Shown: positions 33,488 through 34,498 of the stretch, one piece after another
Position numbering within the stretch: the first letter of the stretch is position 1
Layout of the letters: each line of letters opens with the position of its first letter
DNA from: Longimicrobiales bacterium
Lineage (GTDB): Bacteria > Gemmatimonadota > Gemmatimonadetes > Longimicrobiales > RSA9
NCBI GenBank assembly: GCA_035764935.1
Contig: DASTYK010000050.1
Coordinates: 1 to 34,498, forward strand
Length of the DNA stretch: 34,498 bases
Direction of reading: 5' to 3'
Notes under the pieces: model-generated
Told to the model about the DNA's origin: nothing
What the model saw: the letters and a program-made list of their open reading frames with translations, nothing else
Database searches by the model: none
Translations under genes and position numbers: made by a program

Positions 33488-34498
33488 CTATTCCGGCCGC
33501 ATGGTCGGAAACAGGATCACGTCCCGGATCGACGCCTGGTCCGTCAGCAGCATCGTCAGACGATCGATGCCGATGCCGACGCCACCGGTGGGCGGCATCC
33601 CGTACTCCAGCGCACGCAGGTAGTCCTCGTCGAGCTGTTGCGCTTCCTCGTCGCCGCGCGCACGCAGTGCGACCTGTGCCTCGAAGCGCTCGCGCTGATC
33701 GAACGGATCGTTCAGCTCGCTGAACGCGTTGGCGATCTCACGACCCGCGATCATCAGCTCGAAACGTTCGACGAGCTGGGGATCCCCGCGCTTCGGCTTG
33801 GCCAGTGGCGACAGCTCGCGCGGGTAGTCCGTGATGAACACGGGGTCGTGCAGGTGCTCCTCGACCAGCTCGCCGAACAGCTCGTCCAGCAGCTTGCCGC
33901 GCCCCATTGTGTCCACGTCCTCGACGCCGAGCGAGCGCGCCTTCGCCGCGAGCTCGTCATCCGACATGGCGGCCGCGTCCAGGCCGCCATGGACCCGCAG
34001 CGCCTCCAGGAACGGCAGCCGCCGGTAGGGCGGCGTGAAGTCGATCGTGCGGCCCTGGAACGTGACCGTCCGCTCACCGCCGTACAGCTCGTCGACCACG
34101 CTCACCAGCATCTGCTCGACCAGGTCCATCATGTCGCCGTAGTCGGCGAACGCCTGGTACAGCTCGAGCATGGTGAACTCGGGGTTGTGCGTGCGGTCGA
34201 TCCCCTCGTTCCTGAAGTCCTTGCCTATCTCGTACACGCGCTCCAGGCCCCCGACGATCAGCCGCTTCAGGTACAGCTCGTCCGCGATGCGCAGGTACAG
34301 CGGCATGTCGAGCGCGTTGTGATGGGTCGTGAAGGGCCGGGCCGACGCGCCGCCGTAGAGCGGCTGCAGGATCGGCGTCTCGACCTCGATGTAGCCGCGT
34401 CCGTCCAGGAAGCGCCGGATCGCCGTGACGATGCGGGTGCGCGCCAGGAAGACGCGGCGTACGTCGGGGTGCACGGCGAGGTCGGCGTAGCGCTGGCG
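33488..34498 (-). CDS. lysS: Lysyl-tRNA synthetase, class II (5' end beyond window)
   Basis: The frame stays open to the window edge. It starts within the segment [20 protein letters not shown], so the N-terminal OB-fold that binds the tRNA anticodon is outside. The 336 visible residues cover the class II catalytic core. Motif 1 surrounds [19 protein letters not shown]. Motif 2 is [20 protein letters not shown]. Motif 3 is [20 protein letters not shown]. The C-terminus ([11 protein letters not shown]) is normal for bacterial LysS. A GTG at 34474 inside the core should not be taken as the start. lolC follows after 5 bases. Confidence 0.96.
   Translation of the reverse strand, partial: RQRYADLAVHPDVRRVFLARTRIVTAIRRFLDGRGYIEVETPILQPLYGGASARPFTTHHNALDMPLYLRIADELYLKRLIVGGLERVYEIGKDFRNEGIDRTHNPEFTMLELYQAFADYGDMMDLVEQMLVSVVDELYGGERTVTFQGRTIDFTPPYRRLPFLEALRVHGGLDAAAMSDDELAAKARSLGVEDVDTMGRGKLLDELFGELVEEHLHDPVFITDYPRELSPLAKPKRGDPQLVERFELMIAGREIANAFSELNDPFDQRERFEAQVALRARGDEEAQQLDEDYLRALEYGMPPTGGVGIGIDRLTMLLTDQASIRDVILFPTMRPE

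Overview
The window is a dense, very GC-rich (about two thirds G+C by eye) bacterial chromosome segment. Every gene I can support, 30 in all, lies on the minus strand. Most neighbours overlap by 1-26 bases or are separated by under 60 bases, and the largest gap is 90 bases. I see no tRNA, rRNA, insertion sequence, CRISPR array, phage gene or direct-repeat array. No stretch over 300 bases lacks a gene. Coordinates are in window order, so transcription runs from high to low positions.

Organism: the genes describe a diderm with lipid A (lpxA, lpxB, an lpxC-fabZ fusion, lpxD, lpxK), BamA, Skp and a Lol exporter. It also carries traits better known from Firmicutes: an McsA/McsB/ClpC arginine-phosphorylation proteolysis set, BshC for bacillithiol, and a DUF512-Der-PlsY-GpsA cluster. 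This mix, with high GC and an LpxC-FabZ fusion, suggests Gemmatimonadota or a nearby FCB-group or Acidobacteria-like lineage. That placement is inference from gene content; no marker phylogeny was run.

Layout in transcription order. (1) 34498-27404: lysS (5' end outside the window), a LolC/E-type permease, LolD, then mcsA, mcsB and clpC, linking lipoprotein export to regulated proteolysis. (2) 27395-17253: bamA, skp, lpxD, lpxC-fabZ, lpxA, a GnnA-like Gfo/Idh oxidoreductase, a 44-residue membrane peptide gene, lpxB, a DUF374 acyltransferase and lpxK. This is nearly a full outer-membrane protein and lipid A assembly line. (3) 17260-13892: nadB, a glutamate dehydrogenase-family gene and rlmH. 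(4) 13895-10140: bshC, a small membrane coiled-coil protein and murJ. (5) 10121-5646: uvrC, gltX and larC. (6) 5596-1: a B-box/zinc-ribbon/DUF2007 protein, then a DUF512 radical-SAM protein, der, plsY, gpsA and a MerR-like regulator with a long acidic tail (3' end outside the window).

The most interesting points are: the pArg-ClpC system without ctsR embedded in an envelope operon, with a changed allosteric motif in McsB; the solitary GnnA-like enzyme between lpxA and lpxB; the unlisted 44-residue peptide that appears coupled to lpxB; an LpxK lacking the usual RGYG segment; and a GltX with two altered residues in a normally acidic active-site motif.
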